In this document: one piece after another, positions 12,484 to 24,900 of the stretch
Layout of the letters: each line of letters opens with the position of its first letter
Position numbering within the stretch: the stretch's first letter is position 1
Assembly: GCF_000004195.4 (NCBI RefSeq)
Contig: NC_030677.2
Span: 59,154,222-59,218,221 of the forward strand
Source of the DNA: Xenopus tropicalis
Lineage: Eukaryota > Chordata > Amphibia > Anura > Pipidae
Reading direction: 5' to 3'
DNA: 64,000 nucleotides
Made by a program: the position numbers and the translations under genes
The notes under the pieces: model-generated
What the model saw: the letters and a program-made list of their open reading frames with translations, nothing else
Told to the model about the DNA's origin: nothing
Database searches by the model: none

Positions 12484-12670
12484 TGTATGTATAACTTTAT
12501 TTATAAAGCACTACAAAGATACGCAGCACTTTACAGTCTTACAATATACAAAATGACACACAGGAAGGACAAGTGTTATAATAAATACAATAAATAAGTA
12601 TAAATACACAGAGTTTGTATTTGTTTATGTGCCATGTGGTATAAAAAAAACAGTAGGAAGGAGGTCCCTC
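12484..12670 (+). repeat. Dispersed repeat, left member of a direct pair
   Basis: This segment and 13794-13985 are about 90% alike by eye. Both start with TGTATGTATAACTTTATTTA, then share a GATACGCAGC block, a TACAGTCTTACAATATACA block and a GGTCCCT/CCCCGTAG end. A related segment lies at about 36275-36390. This looks like a common SINE or LINE-tail repeat, but I cannot name the family. Confidence 0.75.
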
Positions 12671-13038
12671 CCCCGTAGTAACATACAGGCACAAATTGGA
12701 CGGCAGGACTGCACAAGGTATGGGCATTTGCCCTTAAGTGTAAGACTAGACAAAATAATGTTTTTGTGCTCCAGACTTATATTCAGATACAATGAGTCTT
12801 TCATAACATGATGCACATAAAGCATGTCTGATAAGTGGAAGTGTGCCTTACCCAGAACCAAAGGGCTCATTTATACATACCAATGGCATATCTACATACA
12901 GCAGGCTCTGTGGGGGGCCTGGGTGTAACAGAGCTGCCCATGGCTGGCAGACACCCATTACTGTCAAATACATGTACACAGCCTTTACCAAAAGAAGTAG
13001 GCATTACCACAGAGTTGTGATTAACCATGCACCTTTTA

Positions 13039-13558
13039 TTAAAGGAAACATATCCTATAAAAATTAAGAATGTACCAGTGAATTATACTCCTCTAGACAT
13101 AGAAGGAATGTGCTTAAAAAGTTGTTTCAGGCTGATTTATTGAGACATTCCACCAAAACTCCACTAGCCCCGCCCCCCTGTTCCACTTCCTGCTGGCTGA
13201 ATTCTCTGGATGAGCTGGGGAGCCAGCGGCTCTCAGTACACTGCACTGTAGGATAGGAACCAATCAGCAGCTAGGCTGACCTGATAGGGATCTCAAGCCT
13301 GTCTGTGCTTGTGTGACTGCAGGGCTGTGATTGGTTATCCCCCTCCTACTGTGCTTCTGGCAGGGACCGTTAGGACACACCCACCCTTCATTTCAAAGTT
13401 GGACAGAGAAGTAAGTGGATTTATAGGGAGCTCCAATAAAGGGGCCATTTTTACAGAGAGGATTAATGTTTAGCCCAAAGGGAAACCAGCACCGTATATT
13501 ATTCATAATTGCCTACAAAATTAGGGTTTTTACCATTTATCCAATATGTCTCCTTTAA
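13039..13558 (-). mobile_element. T2-type TTAA-flanked MITE (AAAGGAGACATATTGGAT family), copy 1
   Basis: TTAA borders at 13039-13042 and 13555-13558 are followed by AGGA-type termini. The interior contains the GATAGGAACCAATCAGCAGC-like block and AGGGACCGTTAGGACAC motifs. It is the reverse complement of the copy at 63321-63845, and a truncated copy lies at 51838-52120. Confidence 0.88.
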
Positions 13559-13793
13559 ACAACTTCTTGCAGGGAGGCAGGTAACAGACTAGAGCACTGG
13601 TTGCGACTCAAGAATGATAATTGCACAAACACAACACTGCTGCAGTTTTTCTCTCTCTCTCTGCTTTGCACACTTCTCACCAAAGCCTCCAGGACCCCTG
13701 TCTCTTTACAGTGTCCAAGCTTCACCCAGAGGTCTTCCTTAAATCCACTACCTGAAGTACAGTCGCCTCAGGGGCTCTACTCCTTGTATGTAT

Positions 13794-13985
13794 GTATGTA
13801 TAACTTTATTTATAAAGCGCCACAAGGATACGCAGCGCTGTACAGTCTTACAATATACACAATTACACACAGGAAGGACAAGTGTTATAATAAATACAAT
13901 AAATAAGTATAAATACACAGGGAATAAGTGCCATGTGGTATGAGACACAGTAGGAAGAAGGTCCCTGCCCCGTAGAGTTTACAGA
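13794..13985 (+). repeat. Dispersed repeat, right member of a direct pair
   Basis: This is the partner of 12484-12670, in the same orientation and 1.3 kb away. It is preceded by a short (TATG)n run. It encodes nothing recognisable. Confidence 0.75.
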
Positions 13986-13989
13986 CTTA

Positions 13990-16131
13990 ATCCCACTCCT
14001 CGTCAGGACAATAGGCTATCCTTTCTTGCTAGGCTAACTACCTTTCACTCACTTACCTTTCATTTAACTACCTTAAACTCACGTTCTGATACTAAACGCT
14101 AGCTAGTCCTGAAGGTACCAACCTCCCCAGTTGGTCTGGCCACCAGGGTTGAAACTCGGGGTCAGCAGAAAATGCATGTGCCTAGGGCAAAATGGTGGAG
14201 GAGGCGCTGGACACGTACCTCTTCTCTCTGCCTACCCCTAATCCGGGCCTGTCCATCCCCCCACTGCCCACTCCAGCTGATCTTGTCCCCCGCAGGGCTG
14301 GGGCTTGCAAATGCATGCCCCCCTGCTTGCCACAGTGCTTGTGAGCTCTTGTGCATGCACTTGTACGAGCTCATACTAACTCATACGTGTGCAGGGGTGG
14401 GAGGCAGGGTAGCAGGCTTGGCTCAGTACTGCTGGCCACTATGATCTTGATTCTACTGTTTTTATGCTAAAAGTGCCCACCTAAAGTACTCCCTTATATA
14501 AGCTACTGCAAGGGGGCTTGGTGCCACCTGCTGGCTGAACCTGCACATTGCTTAACTACTTATATACAGAACTAAAATTAATTCTTTATTTTACACCTTT
14601 ACATGTGGAGGCATGATTGTCAGATTGGTTGCTGCGGCTGCCTGTTACTTGCCACTGTGGTGGCACCCACAAGTTGCTGAGGGTTCATGGAAATCTTTAT
14701 TTTTTTTAGGGTCGAGCCAGATTCTCTGTCAATTTAGGTTTTAATCTTAAATACATCTATAATATTTATTTTTTTAACTTGTCAGTACTTCTTTGGACAT
14801 ACAGATAAAAGGTACATCTCTTCTTTACCCTTTTCCTCTACAGTGAGCAACTCATACAGCTCAGCCAGTTTTTTACTGTTTCAACTCACAAAAACGATGT
14901 TAACTCCTTAGAGTTATCTTCTATACATACAGAGAAAATATGCTCAATTTAGACCCCTAGTGTTAAGTTTTTGTCTGTCAACCACAGTAAATGAACAGCA
15001 CTTTTGCTGCAACAAATTACAATGGCAGCTGTAATAGTACAGTGAGGAAGCAGCAGGATGTGAATTCAGACTTTCATGTGCCATGCATCCTCAGACCAGG
15101 TGGATGGAAATGCATCTACACCTGACCTCAAAACAAAATATGGCTTCAAAAGACTATATGGTAGAACTGAGGGCCATATTTGTAGTACAGAACTCTGGGT
15201 GATTCTGGGTAATTTTACCTGAACATATAAGGTATAATGATGTGCTGACATATAACAATCCACACACATGACTTTGTGTTTGACTGTGCTCTTTACTGCC
15301 AGTTTAATGCTCCATACTAGTAATTTAATCTCAGTATTTTCATAATGTTAATTAATACACTTTAAAGTTCTTATTATGGAAAGTTAAATACCAATTTTCT
15401 TTTGATTTTTGCAGCCAAACTGTGCTGGTAACAAAATCTTTAGCTTATATATGAGTATCACAATCAGTTCCTACAGAGCAGTGCATGGCAGCTGAAGAAT
15501 GGATGTACAAAGCCCTGGCTCATCCTGTGAGAGGCCTGTGTGTGCGCACAGCTTCCTAAGCCAGTACAATAGGGGCATTCAGGTACTGAGCAGGTCTGTA
15601 AGATCCCCCTGCACTTATGGGGCCTTTTGATGTAGAGTGTTATTATTCTTTCATAGCCAGGCTCCTCTAATCTCACAGGCACTTAGATTTGATATATCAG
15701 CTTCTACTATCTGGAACACAAGCTAAGTACATTCCATTTTGACCTTTCTTCTCTGAAGTTTGGTAAAACTGCTTCATAAATTATTCTTTCAAAAACTCTG
15801 CATTTTGTGGCCATAAATCTTTTAAGGGCCAGTGAATTATTATCCCACCCCCAATAACTGGGCTAAGTTAAAAGTAAATTTTCAATGTATGCATTGCTAT
15901 AAAATATGATATCAAACCTTAATTGTATTACAAATGTACATTACTCATTCTCTAATACACTGAGAGTTAATACAGCTTACAGACCAGACATATGGGTGCC
16001 ATGCCATTTCAAGCAATATATGTCAGTAAAGGGAGTTGAACTGTTGCTAGGAATAATATACCTATAAACATGCTCATTCTGGCAAACAGTGCTTTATTTA
16101 TTATAGGTCTTATATAAGGCAATAGATGGGT
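13990..16131. other. Gene-free sequence upstream of frem2
   Basis: I see no exon, RNA gene or well-bounded transposon. The 14,160-14,450 part is GC-richer than its surroundings, but its open frames on both strands are proline-rich and look random. Regulatory elements of frem2 could lie here, but none can be pinned down by eye. Confidence 0.4.
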
Positions 16132-16191
16132 TAGATAGACAGACAGACAGACAGATAAATAGATAGATGATAGATAGGTAGATAGATGATT

Positions 16192-16234
<43 letters not shown>

Positions 16235-16238
16235 GATT

Positions 16239-16308
<70 letters not shown>

Positions 16309-16314
16309 GATAGA

Positions 16315-16350
<36 letters not shown>

Positions 16351-16371
16351 TAGATAGATAGATAGATAGAT

Positions 16372-16410
<39 letters not shown>

Positions 16411-16459
16411 GATAGATAGATAGATAGATGATAGATAGATAGATAGATAGATGATAGAT

Positions 16460-16513
<54 letters not shown>

Positions 16514-16527
16514 GATAAATAGATGAT

Positions 16528-16609
<82 letters not shown>

Positions 16610-16649
16610 GATTGATAGATAGATGATAGATTGGTGGATAGATAGATAG
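16132..16649. repeat. GATA/GACA microsatellite, about 518 bp
   Basis: A long run of GATA tetranucleotides is broken by GATGATA junctions and by short GACA blocks at about 16136-16155 and 16330-16350. It ends 314 bp before the frem2 start codon. Long Tyr-Leu-Ser-Ile open frames on the minus strand are a trivial result of the repeat. Confidence 0.98.
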
Positions 16650-16962
16650 CAGCCTCCAGGAGCTCTGTCTGTGTGAGAAGAGAATTCATTGCGTGTGGGA
16701 TTACAGGAGGGGGCTGAACTCCATTGGTGGGCGCCAGACAGGGAGAGGGGGCAGAACTGAGGGGATATAGGTACCACCCAGCTCCTCCCATCCCACTATT
16801 ACCTGCCCATTCAGTCTCACCTTGTGCCCATGTGTATCTCCTTGTTCAGCCCAGGGACCCGCACACAGTTGTTGCTAGTGATTCCCGGCAGGACTTTCTC
16901 TGGGCACAACTCCATGCTGAAGCCATAGCCGGACTCCCAGCGATCCTATCAGTGCCCAGAGG
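16650..16962 (+). promoter_or_regulatory. frem2: Probable core promoter and 5' UTR of frem2
   Basis: This is the only non-repetitive sequence between the GATA microsatellite and the start codon. It holds an inverted CCAAT box (ATTGG, 16723-16727), a G-rich Sp1-like stretch (16740-16753) and a GATATA motif (16764-16769). The transcription start cannot be fixed by eye. An upstream ATG at 16830 opens a 32-codon frame that stops at 16928, before the main ATG, so it may act as an upstream open reading frame if transcribed. Confidence 0.45.
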
Positions 16963-19900
16963 ATGGGGACCCACAAACACCTACCTACAAGCTTAGGCTG
17001 CTTCACCCTGATGTTAGCCGCTCTCAGCTGGGCAGCTGCAGATGGCGACTCCCGTTTGTCCGGCCCAGATAACATTATAGTAACCAACCGAAGGATCCGG
17101 GTGCCCTTGGGCAGATCTGTGTTCCTGGACCCAGTGCAAGACCTAGCGATCCAGGTGCAGCCCGGAGACAGCTGTATCCTCAGAGTGTTGGCCAATGACC
17201 CTCTGTCTCAGCGCCCCGGCTTCTTAACCCCTAAGCGATTTCCGTGCGATTTCGGTGCTGGGGAGGTAGAATACACTCACCTGGGCGCCCGTAGCCCTGC
17301 CTCGGACAGAGTGAGGATGCAGCTGAAGTACGACTCGCCCACACACACCTGGATTGTGCCCTTTGTGATCGAAGTGGAGCTGATCTTCCAGCAGCTGGAG
17401 ATAGTGACCCGCAACTTGCCGCTGTTGGTGGATTCGCCGCGGGAAATCAGCCCCCCAGTTGATAAGAAGGTGCTGGGCTTCTCCTACGATCCAACCAAGG
17501 AGTCGTGTAAGATCAGCCCGCTGATTGGCACAGGGGGTCTGCCCAGGTACGGCCAACTGCTCAATGGCACTGCCGCCCCTCAGCTGGTCACTGACTGTCA
17601 CACCTTCATCAACTCGGGGCTCCGCTACCAGCACACCGCGCCCCAAAACTCGCCCAACAGAGACTATGTGCCCATGCTGGCCCAGCTCAATGATGGGCAC
17701 GGAGTAGCCAGGCAGGAACACTTCCAGCTCACCGTTATGATCAAGGGGGGAGCGGAGAACACAGCCCCCCGGCCCAGCTTTGTGTCTATGATGATGATGG
17801 AAGTGGGTCAGTTCGTGCTGACAGCCCTCACCCCGGAGATGTTGGCGGCTGAGGATGCGGAGTCGGAACCGGGCGAGCTTATCTTTAACGTGACTAGCTC
17901 TCTGGATCCGGAGACATCGGGCTACCTGATCAGCACCGACGATCGCAACCTGCCCATTACTTCTTTCTACCAGCGGGACCTGATGGAGCTGAGGATCGCG
18001 TACCAGCCCCCGGCTAGTGAGTCCTGGCAGGAGCGGATCATTCAGCTGGAGATGCATGTCATTGACACCGAGGGGGCATCGTCCGATTACTTTGCGTTTA
18101 TGATCGTTGTAAAGCCCATGAACACACTGGCCCCACTGGCGACTCGCAACGCTGGCTTGCGGCTCCTAGAGGGTCAGTCTCGCCCTTTGTCCGGCCCAGG
18201 CTCCGGCATGAACAACCTCGTTATAAGCGATGAGGACAACCTGGACCAAGTCAGGATCAGTGTGATCGATGGTCTCCGGCACGGCCAGTTAATCCTAAGC
18301 CCCAGTGACAGCGGGACCAATAGTGGCCACAAGGACTTCTCCTTTAGCCCACAGGAACTTCACTCGGGGCTGGTGATTTATCAGCACGATGGCAGCGACA
18401 CCTACAGCGACAATCTGATCCTAAGGCTGGACGATGGCAAGCATCGGGTGGAGCTGCTGTACCCCATCTCAGTGGCCCCTACTGATGATGAGCCCCCAGT
18501 ACTGAATGCCAACACCGGGCTGAACCTACGGGAGAAGGGCCTGGCTCTCATCTCCCCTTTCATGCTCAGTGCCACAGACATCGACTCGGAAGATTCCACC
18601 ATACACTTTGTGCTGCAGGAACCCCTCGGCCGACTCGGGGAGATGCTGCTGAGGCAGCCGGATGAGCCGGAGGGGGAGGAGGGCTGGAAATATCTGCCCC
18701 AGGAAGGGATTTACGAGAAGGGGGTGATCGAGTGGTACCAGAAGGATATTCTGGATGGGAAACTGCACTACAGGCACCTGGGTTCGCATAGTACAACTAC
18801 AGTTCTGGACCGAGTGCTGTTCGTGGTGCTGGATGACCATGACCCCCCAAACCAGTCCAATGAGCAGGTATTTATGGTGCGCATAGAGCCCCTTGATGAC
18901 ATCCCCCCAGAACTGTACCCCGGTACTACCCTGCACATGACTGTCAAGGAATACGAGGTGACCCCCTTCAGGAAGAAGTACCTGCGCTACACTGATCTGG
19001 ACACAGACGACCGAGAGCTTAAATATACCTTGCACAGCCACCCTAGGGATACCGACCCCAACCATCCTGCCCTGACTGGCCAGATTGTGCTGAGTGACAG
19101 CCTGGGGGTCGAGGTGAACCAATTTACACAAGCCCAGATCAACCATTTAAAGATCTCATACAAGCCCCCAGAGAAAGAACTGGGCATAGTTCCCAGGGAG
19201 CTACAGTTCAACTACACAGTGGAGGATGCTGAGGGAAATTCGGTGCAAGGGACATTCACTATAGTGTTACAGCCAGTGGACAATAAACCTCCGGAGATCA
19301 CAAATACTGGTTTCACTGTCCCAGAGAGGGGTTCCTTCACTCTCACCAAAAATGAACTGGATGCCACAGATCAAGACACAGACACAAGCAACATCATTTT
19401 CAGCTTGTCTGAAGCCCCTCAGCATGGGGAGTTACAGTACCAGGGTGTACCAATGTCCTTGGGAGAGTCCTTTGCTTTAAGTGACATTTCACTGGGTTGG
19501 GTATCCTATGTTCATAGTGGAGAGGAGACCACCAGCGACACATGTTCCCTGGTAGTTAGTGATGGTGTTCACGAAGTTCCCATTACAGTCCGAATTAAAG
19601 TAAAGCCAGTGGATGACGAGGCACCCATTTTGATGCTTGCTGCAGGTCTTTTGGGGTCATCCATTGAAGTCTTGGAGAGAGGAGAAACTGAGATTACCAG
19701 CAGTGTTGTTCAGGGCACAGATCCAGACACTGATGATTTGATGCTCACATTCATTGTGGAGGAGCCTCCCAGAAAAGGGGATATATTGGTCAATGGAGTT
19801 ACCGCTGAGAGGTTCTCTCAGCAAGACCTTCTCAATGGTGCTGTTACATATGTACATACATTTGGAGAGATTGGGCTTCAGAAGCAACATGATTCCTTCA

Positions 19901-21979
19901 ATCTCACCCTCTCTGACCTCTCTGATGAGTGGGTGGTGGGAGGAAACAAGGTGCAGGGGGTGAGGGTGCAAGTAACCATCTTACCAGTAGACAGTGAAGC
20001 TCCAGTAGTAACATTAAAAGAAAAGTTCTCTGTTTTGGAAGGTGAGAAAAATGTCATCACCTATGAAAACCTGGACGCAGATGACAAGGACACCCCTAAA
20101 GATGACATCTTGTGCACTATTATTGTCCAGCCTACTTCTGGCTATGTAGAGAACATTTCACCTGCCCCTGGCTCTGAAAAGTCAAGGTCTGGGACAGCAG
20201 TCAGTGCATTTACAATAAGAGATATCCGACTGGGTCACATTTACTATGTTCAAAGCATCCATCAGGGTGTAGAACCTCAGGAAGATAGATTCACTTTTCA
20301 CTGCTCTGATGGAATAAGCTCTTCACAGCGCCTTTTTTTCCCCATAGTGATCATCCCAACCAATGATGAGAAACCAGAACTTTTCACACGGGAATTTGTA
20401 GTCATGGAAGGCATGAGCCTGGTGATTGACACCCCAATCCTTAATGCTGCAGATGGAGACCAACCACCGGATGAACTTACCTTTATAATATCCAAGCCAC
20501 CACTACACGGTAGGGTGGTCCAACAGCAAGCAACAGGCACTGTCCCCATTCTGAATTTTACTTTAGAAGAAATCAAAGAGAGCTCAAGCATTGTATATGA
20601 GCATGACGATTCAGAAACCAAGGAGGACAGCTTTGAGATTATCTTAACTGATGGAGAACACAATGTAATAAAGAAAGTCCTTATTATGGTTATTCCCGTG
20701 GATGATGAGACTCCAAGAATGGCCATCAATGATGGACTTGAAATTGATATTGGAGAGTCAAAGGTAATCACAAACAGGGTTTTAAAGGCTACAGACTTAG
20801 ATTCTGATGACAAGTCATTGGCTTATGTTATTCGGTTTGGCCCCAGCCAAGGTTTTCTGCAGCGCTTGGACAAACATGGGTCAGTGGTTGGTAATATTAC
20901 CTTGGGAATGAATTTTACTCAAGAGGACATTGACAGAGGTTTAATTCGGTACACCCATGCTGGTCAGGAAGGCATACGGGACCTTTTTAAATTTGACATA
21001 ACAGATGGGATTAACCCATTCATAGACAGATACTTTTATATAAGCATTGGCAGCATTGATATTGTTTTCCCAGATGTCATAAACAAAGGAGTTACTCTCA
21101 AAGAAGGCGGAAAGGTGACACTTACTACAGACCTTCTAAGTACAAGTGACATTAACAGTCCAGATGAAAATCTGCGCTTCAGTATTACAAGGGCCCCAAG
21201 CCGTGGGCACTTAGAGAGCACTGATGCCCCTGGTGTTCCCATTACATCTTTTACTCAGCTCCAACTAGCTGGGAATAAGGTCTATTACATCCACACTTCA
21301 GAGGATGAGATGAAGATAGACAGTTTTGAGTTTGAAGTGACAGATGGTTATAACCCAGTTTTTCGTACTTTTAGGGTCTCTATTACTGATGTAGATAATA
21401 AAAAGCCAGTCTTGATGATAAATGGACTAGTGGTCAATGAAGGAGAAAATAAGCTTATAACTCCCTTTGAGCTAAGTGTGGAGGACAGGGACACCCCAGA
21501 TAATTTGCTGCGATTTACAATCACTCAAGTGCCTGTTCATGGTCAGATTGTGTTCAACAACAGCCAGACAGTTACTACTTTCACCAAGCAAGACCTGAAT
21601 GAGAATCTCATTAGCTACAAGCATGATGGCAGTGAATCTGTAGAAGATAGCTTTTCCTTCACAGTCACTGATGGGACCCATGCAGAGTTTTTTGTACTGC
21701 CAGACACAACCTTTGAAAGCAAGAAACCCCAAATGATGAAGATCAGAATAAATTCTTTGGACAATGGTGTACCCCAACTTATTGTCAACAAGGGGGCCCC
21801 TACTCTTAGAAGCCTACATCCAGGCCAACTTGGGTTCACGATCACCAGCAAATCCCTAAAGGCAGAAGATCGGGACAGCCCTCACAAGATGCTCAAATAC
21901 AGAATCCTAGATGGACCTAAACATGGGTTTTTAGTCAACTTGGACCATGGCAATGACAGCATCAGAACCTTCACACAGG
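16963..21979 (+). CDS. frem2: frem2 exon 1: signal peptide, N-terminal domain, CSPG repeats 1-12
   Basis: This single exon encodes residues 1-1672. The ATG has A at -3 and G at +4. A hydrophobic leader ([18 protein letters not shown]) has a likely cleavage point near residue 26. A conserved N-terminal domain follows ([16 protein letters not shown] motifs). Twelve CSPG repeats start near residues 265, 387, 509, 645, 773, 884, 1010, 1134, 1247, 1366, 1478 and 1600. Most open with a D-x-x-x-P motif (DDEPPVL, DNKPPEI, DDETPRM) and carry acidic ATDxD(S/T)-type motifs. The donor is GTGAGT at 21980 and the phase is 1. A giant first exon is also seen in mammalian FREM2. Without splicing the frame would run to a stop at 22029. 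Confidence 0.97.
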
Positions 21980-24900
21980 GTGAGTTCTATTGTCCAGGGG
22001 TGGAAAATACCATCCTTCTAGTTGTTTAACACTTATGTTAAAAATAATATTATTAATAATAGTAATTGTCATTCATTTTTTATGTTTTCACACCAAGCCA
22101 TGTAGGCTGTATTATGCATAGCCTGGTCAATATTATTAGTATCATTATTTTAATTGAACATAAAATAACTTTTTTACTTGTCTGGTACTAACAGTAATGA
22201 CTGCATATTATATTATATCTCAATGTAAAACTGCATATTATATTATATCTCAATGTAAAACTGTTGTGATAAGGTATTATTGTCATCTTATAGCAAGTGC
22301 CTGATCCATTGACTTGCTCACCTGATGTTACTGTTTGCTTTACAGGCGACATTGATGACATGAAAATCTGCTATGTTCTGAAGGATGGTGACAATGCTAC
22401 AGGGGATATTTTCCATTTCTCAGTAGAAGATATAGGTACAGTTACTTGCACAGTTGCAGTATTATTATTATCTTTCTGTATGGTTTTGATTACATTTGTC
22501 TAATAGTGACGGCCTATTTTAAAGGGACAATGACAGTAATTATATCTTGATTAGATACAAAATAACATGGTATGACATTTTTAGATACATTTATACAATT
22601 TCCACACCATGATAAAAAATGATATGTTGAAGAGGCCTTTAAGCTTAGATGAACCTTTGTTGTTGTTTGAGAATTATGGGAGTTGTAGTTCAGCCACATG
22701 TAGAAGATCACTACATCCAGCAGTTGCTAAACTGCATCTTTCAGTTGCTACAAGGTAGATTTCACCCATTTTTTTTTTGCAGTTTTCACACTATTAAAAA
22801 TACCTGTGTATGTTCCTAGTGCTGTATGTTCCATAAACTTGAATTGCCAATTTACTATGGGGAAAGGTAATGACGTATTATGCTCTTTAATTTGTTCCAT
22901 TTCCATGGGCCTGCCTGGACAAGCCTAGAAGCACATATTCACACACTTCCTAAGGTATCTGAGCTGAAAGATCTCTATCTTAATTTGGGGGCAGGTAATG
23001 GAACAGACTAGACAAGCATGTCTGAATGTTTTTGTAGGGTCAGGTCATCAGATAAAATATTTATAAATGTTGATAAAATTAACTTTTTTTTAAGATAGTA
23101 AAAAAAAAAAAAACCCAAAGTCCTGCTTAAAGGAGTAGTTCACTTTCAAGTTACAATTAGTATTGCATTAGTATTATATACAATGGTCTAGTTTTGGTGA
23201 CTTATAAATTGTTCTACTGTTTTCATTTTTATTTTCATTTATATATACCTTTCCTGCTTACTAGTAGATGTCACTGACCCTGACATCCTTCTACACCATT
23301 ATTGCTGTTATTGCCATTATTTTTTTTTTGTTTTTTTTTTACATAAGTTTCTGTGCAGACTGTCTCCTATTTATATTCCAGTCTCTTATTCAAACTACTT
23401 CCTGGTTACTAAGGTAAATTTGGCCCAACAACCTGATATCTGCTGAAATTCCAAACTGGATAGCAGCTGAACAAAAAGCTAAATAATTTATAATCTAAGA
23501 AAAATGATGTTTCAGAATATCACTGTCTGCATCACATAAAAGTTTATTTAGAGGCAAACTATCCCTTTTACATCCCTGCCAGTGAGAGTGCTCAGTTTTG
23601 TGCCAAACCATGTCCAACCTATTGGTCCATTTATGTGGGCAATTGATGGGCCTGTCTGATGGATATGTGGAAAAAAAATATTCAGATATAAATTGGGCAG
23701 TATTGAATTTTATGTCAGACAAGGAACGTATCGGCATGTTGATGTGGTCCTCATCTGATGGACCCCACTGTATGGTCCAGTGCGTGGGTGGCCAGATCAG
23801 GCCCAGATGCCGTTGTTTGGTGTATGAGCAGCTTTATGAGGCCTGATTGATAAAGCTCAGTTTGCCCTTAGCCAAAGATGTAGTTTTTAAACCAGACCGA
23901 TACATTTTCTTTAAAAATAATATCTTTGGCAAAGGGCCAAGCTGAGCTGCTGAGCAGATATACTTGTAGAGATTTGACCTAAATAACCTGTGTATATACC
24001 AGTGTTGAGCTAAGGCTGAATGCATACTGGTGCTGCAGAACCTTACCAAGCTGGAAAAGTACATGACCACCAAAAATGCCCCCTGAAAATGTAAGAATGC
24101 AGTATAATGAAATATTTTAGCAACCAGCAATAAATACAAAGGAACAGACTAGGCCACCATTCTGAGAAATGTACTGAACATGCCATGGAGTTGCCATTTG
24201 GTAACCCTGGCTACAGTACAGCTAGCAAGTCAGCAAATCCAGGGGGATACAGATGGCCTCTGGCTGGAAACTGTATGACAGCAATGAAAAAAAGAGCTTA
24301 GCCCCAGGCAGCTGGATAGGGTTCGCAGGAGACCTGCTCAGTCGGTTATAAACTCTGCTCTTGAAATGTTCTTGTGGGTTATATAAGTGATACAGTGAAA
24401 TAGATTCAGTTGTCCTGGTCAGGACTTTGCCTTGATTTCATTTATTTTGCTAATCTGTTAAAGGTAATTCATTTTACTCTTAACATATGAATCATCTACT
24501 CATTGCCCCATATAACTTTGTCTTTATAAGATCCAATAGTGTTTTAGGTTTTATACTACTTCTTAATACCAATATACAGTTAGTCACTGATAGAAAATAT
24601 CCATGTTTGTCTATTTAAAACCATGAGAAAATTATATATTATATATAAAATTATATTATTCACCTTTAAATAAACTTTTAATATAATGTAGAGCAGGGAT
24701 CCCCAACCTTTTATACCTGTGAGCCACATATAAATAGAAAAAAGGGTTGGGAAGCAACACAAGCATGGAAAAGTTCCTGGGGGTGCAAATAATTGGCTAT
24801 TTGGTAGCCCCTATGTGGACTGGCAGCCTATAGAAGGCTCTGTTTAGTTTTACACTGGGTTTTATGCAACCAAAACTTGCCTCCAAGCCAGAAATTCAAA

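Noticed and set aside
16009..16791. 260- and 227-codon minus-strand frames made of Tyr-Leu-Ser-Ile repeats
   Set aside because: They are the translation of the GATA microsatellite and carry no other signal.
16724..16996. 90-codon frame overlapping the frem2 start
   Set aside because: It does not begin with ATG, is out of frame with frem2 and has no signature.
17224..19146. Long antisense frames (277 and 206 codons) inside exon 1
   Set aside because: They are shadows of the GC-rich frem2 coding strand, with no domain or start context.
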